From: Pseudomonas orientalis
GTDB taxonomy: Bacteria; Pseudomonadota; Gammaproteobacteria; Pseudomonadales; Pseudomonadaceae
Direction of reading: 5' to 3'
Length of the DNA stretch: 64,000 nucleotides
Assembly (NCBI RefSeq): GCF_001439815.1
Contig: NZ_JYLM01000001.1
Span: forward strand, 930,001-994,000
A program made the translations under genes and the position numbers. Shown here one piece after another: positions 30,729 through 40,177 of this stretch. A model generated the notes under the pieces. The model was not told the origin of the DNA. It saw nothing but the letters and a program-made list of their open reading frames with translations, and ran no database searches. Within the stretch, counting starts at the first letter, position 1. Each line of letters opens with the position of its first letter.

Positions 30729-31421
30729 GTGCAAAAGCGTTTGATCGCCGAGTTTATCGGTACGTTCTGGCTGACGTTCGGCGGCTGTGGCAGCGCCATT
30801 CTGGCGGCGGCCTTTCCTGGGTTGGGCATTGGTTTCGTGGGTGTTGCGCTGGCGTTTGGTCTCACTGTACTGACCATGGCCTACGCGGTCGGGGGTATCT
30901 CCGGTGGACACTTCAACCCGGCGGTGACCATTGGCCTGTGGGCAGGGCGGCGGATCGCTGCCGGTGATGTGCTGCCGTATATCGCGGCGCAGGTTGCTGG
31001 GGCGATTGCTGCCGCGGCGGCGTTGTACCTGATTGCCAACGGGCAGCCTGGTTTCACCGTGGGTGGTTTTGCCGCCAACGGTTACGGCCCCCTGAGCCCA
31101 GGCCTCTTTGACCTGAAGGCCGCACTGTTGGCTGAACTGATCGCCACGTTCTTCTTCGTATTCATCATTATGCGTGTGACTGCACCGGGGGCTGCTCCGG
31201 GCTTTGCGCCAATTGCCATTGGCCTGGCGCTGACCTTGATTCACTTGGTGCTGATCCCGGTGACCAATACGTCGGTCAACCCGGCACGCAGCACCGGGCC
31301 AGCATTATTTGCCGCAGGTGAGTACCTTTCGCAGCTCTGGGTGTTCTGGCTGGCGCCGATTGTTGGCGGGGTTTTGGGGGCGTTGGCAGCACGCACATTG
31401 GGCGAGCAAAAGCCGGCTTGA
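30729..31421 (+). CDS. aqpZ: Aquaporin Z
   Basis: Water channel of the inner membrane, 230 residues. The two half-helix motifs GGHFNPAVT and TSVNPARS are intact, and the rest closely follows E. coli AqpZ ([26 protein letters not shown]). I prefer the GTG start at 30729 because GGAG lies six bases upstream and the product ([15 protein letters not shown]) aligns with the E. coli N-terminus; an ATG at 30717 would add four residues. Confidence 0.92.
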   Translation: MQKRLIAEFIGTFWLTFGGCGSAILAAAFPGLGIGFVGVALAFGLTVLTMAYAVGGISGGHFNPAVTIGLWAGRRIAAGDVLPYIAAQVAGAIAAAAALYLIANGQPGFTVGGFAANGYGPLSPGLFDLKAALLAELIATFFFVFIIMRVTAPGAAPGFAPIAIGLALTLIHLVLIPVTNTSVNPARSTGPALFAAGEYLSQLWVFWLAPIVGGVLGALAARTLGEQKPA

Positions 31422-31455
31422 TGCCTCATACGGTGGCGAGTGGGTTGCTCTGCAC

Positions 31456-31557
31456 TGTAGGAGCGAGCTTGCTCGCGAAGAAGTCACAGATACCGCGTTC
31501 ATCCAGGATGCACGCGTTATCGTTGACGTTTTTCGCGAGCAAGCTCGCTCCTACAGT
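31456..31557. repeat. REPIN, family 2
   Basis: Arms CTGTAGGAGCGAGCTTGCTC and its reverse complement enclose about 55 bases that include GCGTTATCGTTGACGTTTTT, a core shared with the family 2 elements at 35292 and 42646. It lies between convergent aqpZ and transaldolase genes. Confidence 0.9.
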
Positions 31558-31629
31558 GCAAGGCAAGCTCCCTCGCCACAGGCCCTTGCAACGCCGAAGT
31601 TGTATCGGTAACGGTGGCGATAGTGGGCA

Positions 31630-32553
31630 TCACAGCGCAGCCAGTACCTTTTCGAGTTTTTCCTGGTCACGCGCAAACTGGCGGATGCCTTCGGCGAGTT
31701 TTTCGGTGGCCATCGCATCTTCGTTGGAGGCCCAGCGAAACTGCGCCTCGTTGATGGACTGGCGCGCTTCGCCGGCGGCACCGAGCACCAGTTTACGATC
31801 GAGGGTGCCCTGGTCTTCATCGAGTTTTTGCAGCAACTCGGGGCTGATGGTCAAGCGATCACAGCCCGCCAGCTGTTCGATCTGGCTCAGCGTTCGAAAG
31901 CTTGCGCCCATCACCACGGTGTCGATCCCGTTGGCTTTGTAGTAGTTGTAGATCCGCGTCACCGACTGCACGCCCGGGTCATCCACGCCGGTGTAATCCA
32001 GGCCTGTGCTCTTGCGGTACCAGTCGTAGATGCGGCCCACGAACGGTGAAATCAGAAACACGCCGGCATCGGCGCAGGCCTGGGCCTGGGCGAACGAGAA
32101 CAGCAGGGTCAGGTTGGTCTGGATGCCGGCTTTTTCCAGGCGTTCGGCGGTGCGGATACCTTCCCAGGTGGACGCCAGTTTGATCAGCACGCGGTCGCGA
32201 CCGACGCCGGCGTGGTCATAGAGGTCGATCAGCTGATTGGCTTTGGCCCACAGCGCGTCTTCATCGAAGGACAGCCGTGCGTCGACCTCGGTGGAGATGC
32301 GTCCCGGAATCACCTTGAGAATGCCGCAGCCCACCGCCACGGAAAACTGATCGCAGGCCAGGCCCAGGTCGCCTTTGGACAGGTCGAGCGCGTTGCGCAG
32401 GATGTCGCCGTAATGCTCGATGGCCGAAGCCTTGAGCAGCAGAGACGGGTTGGTGGTGGCGTCCACCGGGCGCAGGCGGCTGATGGCTTCCAGGTCGCCG
32501 GTGTCGCAGACCACGGTGGTGAATTGCTTGAGTTGTTCGAGTTTGGATGTCAT
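31630..32553 (-). CDS. tal: Transaldolase
   Basis: Transfers a dihydroxyacetone unit between sugar phosphates in the pentose phosphate network. The 307-residue protein is TalB-like: [14 protein letters not shown], the Schiff-base lysine region [13 protein letters not shown], and [25 protein letters not shown] precedes the start. It is the last gene of the minus arm of the sugar/polyol regulon, 24 bases after the SorC regulator, so it is probably cotranscribed and serves the same pathway as the split transketolase. Confidence 0.93.
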   Translation of the reverse strand: MTSKLEQLKQFTTVVCDTGDLEAISRLRPVDATTNPSLLLKASAIEHYGDILRNALDLSKGDLGLACDQFSVAVGCGILKVIPGRISTEVDARLSFDEDALWAKANQLIDLYDHAGVGRDRVLIKLASTWEGIRTAERLEKAGIQTNLTLLFSFAQAQACADAGVFLISPFVGRIYDWYRKSTGLDYTGVDDPGVQSVTRIYNYYKANGIDTVVMGASFRTLSQIEQLAGCDRLTISPELLQKLDEDQGTLDRKLVLGAAGEARQSINEAQFRWASNEDAMATEKLAEGIRQFARDQEKLEKVLAAL

Positions 32554-32577
32554 GAGCGGCGGTCTCCAAAAAAAGGG

Positions 32578-33531
32578 TTATCGGTTGAGGGCCTGCGCGG
32601 TGTCAAGGTCGGTCACCAGGATGTCGAGGTAACCGCCGGTGAGCGCGCCACGAATCGCCTGGACCTTGTTCAGCCCGCCGGCCAGGCCGAGCACGCGGTG
32701 GATGTTGCGCAATTTGGGCAGCGCCACCGACACCACGAATTCCTCATCTTCCTCCAGCACCGGCTTGCCCTGGGCATCGAAGTAACGCAGGCAGATATCG
32801 CCCACCGCGCCACGCTCGGCCAACAGGCGCAGCATGTCCTCGGTGTAGTAGTTGCCGCTGTTGCGCAGCAGTTGCGAAGGCTCAAGTTCACCGATGCCGA
32901 CGATCGCCAGGGTGATGCTGTCAAAGCGTTGCAGCACCTCCTTGACCTCTTCCATCTGCACGATGCGCTGCTTGCTCTGCACCGATTGCTCGATGCTTTG
33001 CGAGGGCAGCAGGTACGCCGGGCAATTGAGCAGGGTCGCCAGGCGCTGGGTGAGCAGGGTGGCTTCGAACGCGCCTTTATGGCCGACCCCGCCCAACAGT
33101 TGTACCACTTCCTCGGCGCCTTGTTTACCCGGTTGGGCATGCAGATGGCCGACCATGGCGCGAATGGTGCTGCTCCACGACGAAATGCCGATGCGGTCCT
33201 GGGGCGACAGGCTGGTCTCCAGGTAATGCGCGGCGGCCGAGCCGATGGCTTGCTTGATGCTTTCATCGTTGCCGGGCTGGGTGGCTTCCACCACGATCAC
33301 CCGACGCACGCCGTAGCGGCGTTGCAGTTGGGTTTCCAGCTCCAGGTGCAGCCCTTGCAGGCGCATCACGCTGATTTTCACCACACCCTCCGCCAGCGCG
33401 CGGCGCAGGGCGCGGCTGATAAAGGACTGGGAGAGGTCCAGTTGCGTGGAAATTTCGGACTGCTTGAGCCCTTCTTCGTAATAGAGGCTCGCGATCTTGG
33501 TGATCAGGCGCTGTTCTTCGATCTGGCTCAT
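32578..33531 (-). CDS. SorC/DeoR-type sugar-responsive regulator
   Basis: A 317-residue regulator. N-terminal helix-turn-helix LKQSEISTQLDLSQSFISRA and C-terminal sugar-phosphate-binding domain (GISSWSSTIRAMV; GGLNKVQAIRGAL) of the SorC family. It lies within the minus arm, 45 bases after SDR2, and is the obvious controller of both arms. Effectors of this family are usually phosphorylated pathway intermediates. Confidence 0.88.
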   Translation of the reverse strand: MSQIEEQRLITKIASLYYEEGLKQSEISTQLDLSQSFISRALRRALAEGVVKISVMRLQGLHLELETQLQRRYGVRRVIVVEATQPGNDESIKQAIGSAAAHYLETSLSPQDRIGISSWSSTIRAMVGHLHAQPGKQGAEEVVQLLGGVGHKGAFEATLLTQRLATLLNCPAYLLPSQSIEQSVQSKQRIVQMEEVKEVLQRFDSITLAIVGIGELEPSQLLRNSGNYYTEDMLRLLAERGAVGDICLRYFDAQGKPVLEEDEEFVVSVALPKLRNIHRVLGLAGGLNKVQAIRGALTGGYLDILVTDLDTAQALNR

Positions 33532-33576
33532 GAAAGCCTCAGTGGTTGACTCAATGGCCGTGAGGATACCAAACCC

Positions 33577-34377
33577 TTACGACATGATCAGGCCTCCGTC
33601 GATATTGATCGCCTGGCCGGTCAGGTAGGCCGCGTCATCCGAGGCCAGGAACGCCACCAGCCCGGCGACATCCGAGGGTTTGCCGGCGCGGCGCAGGGGG
33701 ATGTTCCTGACCCATTCGGCCATCAATTCGCCCTTGGCGTAGCGCTTTTCGTCGGTGCTGAGGATCTCGCCCCAGACGCGGTCGTTGTAGTCCCACATCT
33801 CGCTTTCGATGATGCCCGGGCAGAACGCATTGACCGTGATGTTATGCCGCGCCAGCTCCAGGGACAGGCTCTGGGTGATGCCGATCACGCCCATCTTGCT
33901 CGCGGCGTAGTGCGGGGTGTAGATAAAGCCCTGGCGGCCCTGGCCCGACGAGGTATTGATCAAGCGTCCGCTACCTTGCCTGACCATGTACTTGGCCGCC
34001 TCCCGGCAACCCAGCCACACCCCGGTGGTGTTGACCTGCAGCACCTTGTCGAAGTCGGCGCGGGGCATGGTGTCGTAGTGGTCGATGGTGATGATGCCGG
34101 CGTTCTGCACCGACACGTCGATACTGCCGAAGCGTGCGTGGCCTTCGCGGTAGAGCCGTTCGATATCGCTTTCGTTGGTGACATCGATGCCGAGGGCGAG
34201 GGTGCTCACGCCGTATTCCCGGGCCAGCTGGTCGGCGGTGAAGGTCACGCGCTCCAGGTCGTTGGAGGCCAGCACCAGGTGGGCGCCTTCCTGGGCGAAG
34301 CGCTCGGCAATGCCGGCGCCGATGCCACGGCAGGCGCCGGTGATGACGATGGTTTTACCGCTGAATCGTTGCGACAT
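33577..34377 (-). CDS. SDR dehydrogenase, polyol dehydrogenase-like (SDR2)
   Basis: A 266-residue classical short-chain dehydrogenase: cofactor motif TGACRGIGAG, NAG motif QNAGII, active site Ser-(13)-YAASK, and C-terminal GQAINIDGGL. The substrate loop IIESEMWDYNDRVWGEI resembles sorbitol/xylitol dehydrogenases. It starts nine bases after SDR1 with TAGGAG. Likely oxidises a polyol or sugar brought in by the adjacent ABC system. Confidence 0.85.
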   Translation of the reverse strand: MSQRFSGKTIVITGACRGIGAGIAERFAQEGAHLVLASNDLERVTFTADQLAREYGVSTLALGIDVTNESDIERLYREGHARFGSIDVSVQNAGIITIDHYDTMPRADFDKVLQVNTTGVWLGCREAAKYMVRQGSGRLINTSSGQGRQGFIYTPHYAASKMGVIGITQSLSLELARHNITVNAFCPGIIESEMWDYNDRVWGEILSTDEKRYAKGELMAEWVRNIPLRRAGKPSDVAGLVAFLASDDAAYLTGQAINIDGGLIMS

Positions 34378-34386
34378 GACGAACTC

Positions 34387-35151
34387 CTACCAGCACACAA
34401 AGCCGCCATCGACCAACAGGTCGACACCGGTGCAGAAAGACGACGCCTGGCTGACCAGGAAGATCGCCGGGCCGACCATTTCGTCCACGCTGGCCATGCG
34501 GCCCATGGGCGTGGTCTGTTCAAAGATCTTCACCTGATCGGCGACTTCCGGCCGCGAATTCATCGGCGTGGCGGTGTAGCCGGGGCTGATGCAGTTCACC
34601 CGCAGGCCCTTGTCGGCCCATTCCATCGCCAGGCTTTTGCTCAGGTGGATCACCCCGGCCTTGGAGGTGTTGTAGTGCGCCTGCAACAGGCCGCGGTTGA
34701 CGATGCTGCCGGACATGGAGGCGATGTTGACGATGGCGCCTTTGCCACGCGGCAGCATGACGGCAGCCTGGGCCTGGCAACTGAGAAAGATGCCGGTGAG
34801 GTTGATGTCCAGGGTGGTTTGCCAGCGTTGCAGTTCCAGGTCCTCGGCGGCCTGGGCGTTGGCGATGCCGGCGCAGTTGACCGCCACGCTGAGCTCGCCC
34901 AGTTCGCTTTCGGTGCGCGCTACGGCCGCGTCCAGCGCGGCGCGTTCGGTGACCGTGCCGCTCAAGGCGAGGGCGCGACGGCCCAGGGCTTGGATGCGCT
35001 CGACGGTACTGGCGATGCCGGGGCTGCCGGGCAGGTCAAAACAGGCGACATCGGCGCCGGCCTCGGCAAGCCCGACGGCGATGGCCTGGCCGATGCCGCT
35101 GCCGGCACCGGTGACAAAGGCGACTTGGCCCTGAAGACTGAAAAGTTGCAT
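34387..35151 (-). CDS. SDR dehydrogenase, arabinitol/xylulose-reductase-like (SDR1)
   Basis: A 254-residue classical SDR with TGAGSGIGQA, NCAGIANAQ, active-site YNTSK and the stretch LAMEWADKGLRVNCISPGY, typical of D-arabinitol 2-dehydrogenase and L-xylulose reductase relatives. CGGAG precedes the ATG. Upstream a REPIN and an inserted repeat separate it from the ATPase gene, so expression of the downstream half of the operon may differ from the transporter half. Confidence 0.84.
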   Translation of the reverse strand: MQLFSLQGQVAFVTGAGSGIGQAIAVGLAEAGADVACFDLPGSPGIASTVERIQALGRRALALSGTVTERAALDAAVARTESELGELSVAVNCAGIANAQAAEDLELQRWQTTLDINLTGIFLSCQAQAAVMLPRGKGAIVNIASMSGSIVNRGLLQAHYNTSKAGVIHLSKSLAMEWADKGLRVNCISPGYTATPMNSRPEVADQVKIFEQTTPMGRMASVDEMVGPAIFLVSQASSFCTGVDLLVDGGFVCW

Positions 35152-35187
35152 GCAAAACTCCGTTATTTGAAAGCGCCGCTATCCAAT

Positions 35188-35441
35188 GTGGGAGGGGGCT
35201 TGCCCCCGATAGCAGTCTGTCAGTTGATAATTGGGGTGACTGATACACAGCCATCGGGGGCAAGCCCCAATGCCAGTCAGTTAAGGCTTTTTGTAGGAGC
35301 GAGCTTGCTCGCGAAAAATTCACAGGCACCGCGCTCATTCAGAAAGCACGCATTATCGTTGACGTTTTTCGCGAGCAAGCTCGCTCCTACAGACGGCGGT
35401 GTACGCTTAACTGACTGGCATTAGGGCAAGCTCCCTCCCAC
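35188..35441. repeat. Family 1 REPIN interrupted by a family 2 element
   Basis: 35188-35268 is a family 1 REPIN that stops at GGGGGCAAGCCCC. Then comes a 154-base block, 35269-35422, bounded by perfect 17-base inverted repeats (AATGCCAGTCAGTTAAG and CTTAACTGACTGGCATT) that carries a complete family 2 REPIN (35292-35391). After it the family 1 arm resumes as AGGGCAAGCTCCCTCCCAC. This fills the gap between SDR1 and the ATPase gene. Confidence 0.8.
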
Positions 35442-35464
35442 ATTGGATCTTCGTTGTTTGTGGG

Positions 35465-36973
35465 TTAAGCAGTGGCCATTTCCATTACGGAAACCGGCGT
35501 GGCTTCGCCGCGCTCCAGAATCCCCATCTGCCGGCCCCGGCTCATCACCATCACCCGATGGGACAAGCCCAGCACTTCATCCAGATCCGAGCTCACTACG
35601 ATCACCGCCATGCCCTTGGCCGCCAAATCCGCGATCACCTCATAAATCGCCGCCCGCGCGCCCACGTCGATGCCGCGTGTCGGCTCATCGAGAATGAACA
35701 CCTTGGGATTACGCGCCAGCCACTTGGCGATAATCACCTTCTGTTGATTACCTCCGGACAGGCTGGAAATCCGCGACTGCGGCGCACCTTTCACGCCCAG
35801 CCGCGCTACCGCCGTGCGCGCGAATTCACGCAGCGGGGCAGGGAATACCCAGCCGCTTTTATCCAGCAGGTCGGTGTTGCCGTAGATCAGGTTGTCTTCG
35901 ATGCGATGTTCCACCACCACGCCTTGCTGCTTGCGGTCTTCGGGCACCAGCACCACACCGGCCTGGATCGCCTCGAACGGCGAGCGCAGTTGACGCACCT
36001 CGCCCTCGAGCACCATGTGCCCACGGATATCCTGAGCGGCGCCGGCAAGGGTGCGCACCAGTTCGGTCCGCCCGGCGCCGACCACGCCGGCAATGCCGAA
36101 CACTTCACCGGCGCGCACGCTGAAGTCGATGCCGTGCAAGGCGAATTCGCGACAACTCAAATCCTTGACCTGAAGCATCACCTGTTCCTGCGGCGCCTGC
36201 AGCGCGGGGAAAATCCGCTCCAGGCTGCGCCCGACCATCTGTTCCACCAGCTCACGTACCGGCACTTGCGCAGTGGCATGCAGGGCGATCTGGCGACCGT
36301 CGCGCAGCACCAGCACACGGTCGGCAATGCGCGCGATTTCTTCCAGGCGATGGCTGATATAGATAAACGACACGCCCTCGGCCTTGAGCCGCTCCACCTG
36401 CTGGAACAACAACTCGGTTTCCTCGCCACCCAAGGCAGCGGTGGGTTCATCCAGGATCAACAAGCGCGCCTTGAGAGTCAGCGCCTTGGCGATTTCCACC
36501 AGTTGCTGGGCCGCCACGCTGAGGCCTTCGACCTTGCGCGACGCCGGCACCTTGAGCCCCAGGCGCTCCAGTTGGACCTGTGCCTGGGCTTCGATGCAGG
36601 CGCGGTCCACCCGCCCGTGACGCATGGGCAGGCGACCGACGAAGATATTCTCGGCAATCGACAGTTGCGGCAGCAGGCGAATTTCCTGGTGGATCAGGCC
36701 GATACCGGCGCTCAACGCGGCCCCCGGCGAACCCGGCGCGTAAGGCTCGCCGAGCCAGGTCATGCTGCCCCCGGCTTGCGGTTGCACCAGGCCTGCGATG
36801 ATCGACGACAGAGTCGACTTGCCCGCGCCGTTTTCACCGAGCAGGGCCAACACTTCGCCGGGACGAATGTCGACGTTGATCTGCGACAGCACCTGCACCG
36901 GCCCGTAGGCCTTGCTGATATTGCGCAGGCACAGCACCGCATCGCCGGCTGTGTCCAGAACTGCTGCGTGCAT
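35465..36973 (-). CDS. Sugar ABC importer ATPase, RbsA-like (double domain)
   Basis: A 502-residue protein with two nucleotide-binding domains. The first has GENGAGKST, LSVAAQQLVEIA and LLILDEPTAAL; the second has a degenerate Walker A (GVVGAGRTE), then LSGGNQQKVIIAKWLA and FILDEPTRGID. This uneven pair is normal for the CUT2 family (RbsA, XylG, AraG). GGGAGG precedes the start. It belongs with the binding protein and permease upstream on the same strand. Confidence 0.9.
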   Translation of the reverse strand: MHAAVLDTAGDAVLCLRNISKAYGPVQVLSQINVDIRPGEVLALLGENGAGKSTLSSIIAGLVQPQAGGSMTWLGEPYAPGSPGAALSAGIGLIHQEIRLLPQLSIAENIFVGRLPMRHGRVDRACIEAQAQVQLERLGLKVPASRKVEGLSVAAQQLVEIAKALTLKARLLILDEPTAALGGEETELLFQQVERLKAEGVSFIYISHRLEEIARIADRVLVLRDGRQIALHATAQVPVRELVEQMVGRSLERIFPALQAPQEQVMLQVKDLSCREFALHGIDFSVRAGEVFGIAGVVGAGRTELVRTLAGAAQDIRGHMVLEGEVRQLRSPFEAIQAGVVLVPEDRKQQGVVVEHRIEDNLIYGNTDLLDKSGWVFPAPLREFARTAVARLGVKGAPQSRISSLSGGNQQKVIIAKWLARNPKVFILDEPTRGIDVGARAAIYEVIADLAAKGMAVIVVSSDLDEVLGLSHRVMVMSRGRQMGILERGEATPVSVMEMATA

Positions 36974-36988
36974 GACGACCTCCCAGGT

Positions 36989-37921
36989 TTACGGGTGCTG
37001 TTGCAGGAACGGCGCGACGTTGTCTTTGGTGGTCAGCACGGTGGGCAGCAGTTGTTCCTTGGGCACGTCTTTGCCGGCTTTGAGGTCGATGGCAGAGGCC
37101 ACGGCCAGGCGCCCCATTTTCTGCGTCTGCTGGGTCATGGTTGCGTTCAGCACACCACTTTGCACAGCCTTGAGCCCGGCGATGTCACCGTCAAAGCCGA
37201 CGATCACCACCTTGTGATCGAGGTTGCCGACCTTGACCGCTTGAGCGGCGCCCAACGCCATGGCATCGGCGCGGCCGAAGAACACGGTAATGTTCGGGTC
37301 GCGCTGGAGCAGGTCCTGGGCCACGGCAAAGCCTTTGTCCTGGGCCCATTCGGCCGGTTGCTGGGCCACCACCTTGAGGTCCGGGAAGGCTTTCAAGCCC
37401 TCTTCGAAACCCTTGGCCCGATCGTTTTCCGGCGTGGTACCGATCTGGCCTTGCAGGATCGCGATGCGGCCTTTGCCGTCGGTGATCTTGCCCACGTATT
37501 CGGCCAGAGTCTTGGCGCCGGCCACGCTGTCGCTGGCGATGAAGGTATCGCCCGGTGCGTCGGGGGCGTTGCGGTCCACGGCGATTACCGGAATACCGGC
37601 GGCCTTGGCGGCTTTCACCGGCACACCGGCGGCGGTGGCGCCGGCCGGAATGTAGATCAGCACGTCGATCTGGCGGGTGATCAGGTCTTCTATCTGGCTG
37701 ACCTGGGTGGAGGAGTTGCCCTGGGCGTCCACGGTGATCACCTTGATCCCCTTGGCCTTGCCCTCGGCTTCCACCGATTGCTTGATCTGGTTGAAGAAGT
37801 CGGCCTGCAGGTTGGCCACGGCCAGGCCGATGGTCAAATCCTTGGCCCAGGTGGTGCCGGCGGCGGTGAGGGTCGCGGCCGCCAGAGCAGTGGCGATAAG
37901 CAGTTTCTTGGGGCTGAACAT
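36989..37921 (-). CDS. Sugar-binding periplasmic protein, RbsB-like
   Basis: A 310-residue periplasmic binding protein of the ribose/galactose class. The signal peptide MFSPKKLLIATALAAATLTA ends at TTWAKD. Binding-fold motifs are IGLAVANLQADFFNQI, DVLIYIPAGA and AVDRNAPDAP. AGGAG precedes the ATG. Fifteen bases separate it from the ATPase gene. Its ligand defines the substrate of the whole regulon and cannot be read from sequence alone. Confidence 0.9.
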   Translation of the reverse strand: MFSPKKLLIATALAAATLTAAGTTWAKDLTIGLAVANLQADFFNQIKQSVEAEGKAKGIKVITVDAQGNSSTQVSQIEDLITRQIDVLIYIPAGATAAGVPVKAAKAAGIPVIAVDRNAPDAPGDTFIASDSVAGAKTLAEYVGKITDGKGRIAILQGQIGTTPENDRAKGFEEGLKAFPDLKVVAQQPAEWAQDKGFAVAQDLLQRDPNITVFFGRADAMALGAAQAVKVGNLDHKVVIVGFDGDIAGLKAVQSGVLNATMTQQTQKMGRLAVASAIDLKAGKDVPKEQLLPTVLTTKDNVAPFLQQHP

Positions 37922-37971
37922 GTCGGTGACTCCTGGTTTTATTGTTGGAGGGTGTCAACTGTCGAACAGGT

Positions 37972-38979
37972 TTAACGGGCAGTGCTGGAACGGCGTCGCA
38001 AGGTATCGATGGTGACGGCGAGGGCGATGACCACGCCGATCACCACTTGTTGGATAAAGGGCGAGACGCCCAGCAGATTGAGGCCATTGCGCAACACGCC
38101 AATGATCAGCACGCCCACCAGGGTGCCGCCGATGCTGCCCACACCGCCGCTGAGGCTGGCGCCGCCAATCACCACGGCGGCGATGGCGTCCAGTTCCAGG
38201 CTCAAACCCGCACTGGGTTGCGACGAGTCCAGGCGCGCGGCCAGGGTCACGGCGGCTATCCCCGCGAGGGCGCCGCTGATGGCGTACACCCACAAGGTAA
38301 TTGCGCGCACCTTGATGCCCGACAGGCGCGCCACTTCCGGGCTGCCGCCCATGGCGTAGAGGTTGCGGCCACCGGCGCGAAAGCGCAGGAACACCCAGGC
38401 CACCAGCAGCATCACCAGGAACAGCCCGACAGTGGCCGACAAAAAGCCGAAATGCCGCACCGTGGCCAAGCGGGTGAACCACTCCGGGAAACCGACGACC
38501 TGCCGGCCTTCGGTGAGGATGTTCGCCAGGCCGCGGGCCACCGACATCATGGTCAGCGTGGCAATGAACGGTGGCAACTTGGCGTAGGTGATCAACCCAC
38601 CGGACACCAGCCCGGCCAGCATGCCGGTGGCAATCGAGATGGGAATCGCAAAGCCCAGCGGCACCGCCTGGTCCTGATAGAGCCAGCCCAGCATCATCAT
38701 CGAGAAGGCCAGCACCGAACCGACCGACAGATCGATGCCGCCGATCACGATCACCGCCGTCATGCCAATCGCCAGGATGCCCAGCACCGTGACCTGATCA
38801 AGAATGTTCAGGCCATTGCGCAGGGAGAAGAAGAATTCGGAGCTGAAGGAGAAGACCAGCACCAGCAGCACAAGCCCTATCAATGGGCCGCCGATATTGC
38901 TGGGCAGCAGTTTCACCAGCCGGGGGCGGGGTGGCGGCTTGAGTTCGTCCGGGTGCTGGACAATCGCTTTGGCGTCCAC
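37972..38979 (-). CDS. Sugar ABC importer permease, RbsC-like
   Basis: A 335-residue permease of the CUT2 class, mostly hydrophobic, with the conserved LSVGSVLAFSMM and GGASLSGGVGSIGGTLVGVL segments. It has a GTG start with AGGAG eight bases upstream. It is the first gene of the minus arm, directly below the divergent control region. Confidence 0.88.
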   Translation of the reverse strand: MDAKAIVQHPDELKPPPRPRLVKLLPSNIGGPLIGLVLLVLVFSFSSEFFFSLRNGLNILDQVTVLGILAIGMTAVIVIGGIDLSVGSVLAFSMMMLGWLYQDQAVPLGFAIPISIATGMLAGLVSGGLITYAKLPPFIATLTMMSVARGLANILTEGRQVVGFPEWFTRLATVRHFGFLSATVGLFLVMLLVAWVFLRFRAGGRNLYAMGGSPEVARLSGIKVRAITLWVYAISGALAGIAAVTLAARLDSSQPSAGLSLELDAIAAVVIGGASLSGGVGSIGGTLVGVLIIGVLRNGLNLLGVSPFIQQVVIGVVIALAVTIDTLRRRSSTAR

Positions 38980-39022
38980 AGTGTTCTCCTGAGTTATTTT
39001 TTTTGGAGTGCTTCAGGTCGTC

Positions 39023-39286
39023 TGAATATTTATGCGAGCCTGACTGTTAATTCAGATTCCAGTGACACTGTGGCAAAGTCAAGCGCTTAATTTTTCAGGC
39101 AGGCCTCTAAAACGCCGTTTCAACGGCGTGCAAAGCCCCGGTGTAGACCGGCCCCTGTGGGATTTTGCCCGTCTGTCCGAGTGATATTTCTTCGGCTTTT
39201 TTCATTTTTACGCTGATCGCTCACTTGACCGCGCGGGAGATCGGCGTCTAAATAGAAATATATTGTCACTGCTGAATAAATATTCA
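39023..39286. promoter_or_regulatory. Divergent control region with paired AT-rich sites
   Basis: TGAATAAATATTCA at 39273-39286 is a perfect 6-2-6 palindrome. TGAATATTTAT at 39023-39033 is an exact inverted copy of 11 bases of it, so each arm has one site close to its first gene. They are the best candidates for SorC operators. The rest of 38980-39340 shows a G/C hairpin (AACGCCGTTTCAACGGCG) near 39110 and no gene. Confidence 0.6.
39225..39254 (+). promoter_or_regulatory. Possible promoter of the transketolase arm
   Basis: TTGACC, an 18-base spacer, then TAAATA. The palindromic site at 39273 would lie just past the predicted start of transcription, a position suited to repression. Confidence 0.4.
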
Positions 39287-39340
39287 AACACAGCTTTCGG
39301 CACTTTTATCTCACGTGGTCAGCCCCACAGGAGCCGCTGC

Positions 39341-40177
39341 ATGAATGCCTTCCAGTACGACGCCCACCAGATCAAGGAACAGGCCCGCCTGATCCGCCGC
39401 CATGTAATCCGCCTGAACGCCGATTCACCGGCCGGTGGCCACACCGGGGCCGACCTGTCCGAAACCGATATCCTCGCCACCCTGTATTTCCGCATCCTCA
39501 ACATCGGCCCGGAACGTACCGAAGATCCCGAGCGCGATATCTATATCCAGAGCAAGGGCCACGGCGTCGGTGGCTTGTATTGCTGCCTGGCACAGGCGGG
39601 CTATATCCCCGAGGCATGGTTGCCGACCTATCAACACTTCAACTCCCACTTGCCCGGCCACCCCGTGCGCCAGAAAACCCCCGGCATCGAACTCAACACC
39701 GGCGCCCTCGGCCACGGCTTGCCGGTAGCGGTGGGGCTGGCGTTGGCGGCGAAAATGTCCGGCAGCAAAAAGCGCATCTACGTGCTGACCGGCGACGGCG
39801 AACTGGCCGAAGGTTCCAACTGGGAAGCGGCGATGGCGGCCGCCAAGTACGGGCTGGATAACCTGTTTGTGATCGTCGACAAAAACAAACTGCAACTGGC
39901 GGGATTGACCGCCGACATCATGCCGCTCGACCCGCTTGACGTGAAATGGGCCGCCTTCGGCTTTACGGTCAGCGAGTGCGACGGCAACGATGTGAGCCAG
40001 TTGATCGACGCCCTGGAACACATGCAGACCCGCACCGGCGCGCCCCAGGTGCTGATCGCCCACACCATCAAAGGCAAGGGCGTGTCGTTTATCGAAGCCC
40101 GCCCCGAATGGCATCACCGCGTGCCCAAGGGTGATGAAATCAACGCAGCACTGGAGGAGTTGAACCATGGCGAGTGA
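39341..40177 (+). CDS. Transketolase-like, N-terminal (ThDP-binding) subunit
   Basis: A 278-residue protein equal to the first third of a transketolase. It carries the thiamine diphosphate motif GDGELAEGSNWEAAMAAAKY with the later VDKNKLQ, and early GGHTGADLSETDILATLYF. CAGGAG precedes the ATG at 39341. The partner subunit starts within its last codons. Split transketolases of this type occur in dedicated sugar pathways, for example D-apiose (apulose-4-phosphate) and sulfoquinovose catabolism, so a specialised substrate is likely. Confidence 0.88.
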   Translation: MNAFQYDAHQIKEQARLIRRHVIRLNADSPAGGHTGADLSETDILATLYFRILNIGPERTEDPERDIYIQSKGHGVGGLYCCLAQAGYIPEAWLPTYQHFNSHLPGHPVRQKTPGIELNTGALGHGLPVAVGLALAAKMSGSKKRIYVLTGDGELAEGSNWEAAMAAAKYGLDNLFVIVDKNKLQLAGLTADIMPLDPLDVKWAAFGFTVSECDGNDVSQLIDALEHMQTRTGAPQVLIAHTIKGKGVSFIEARPEWHHRVPKGDEINAALEELNHGE

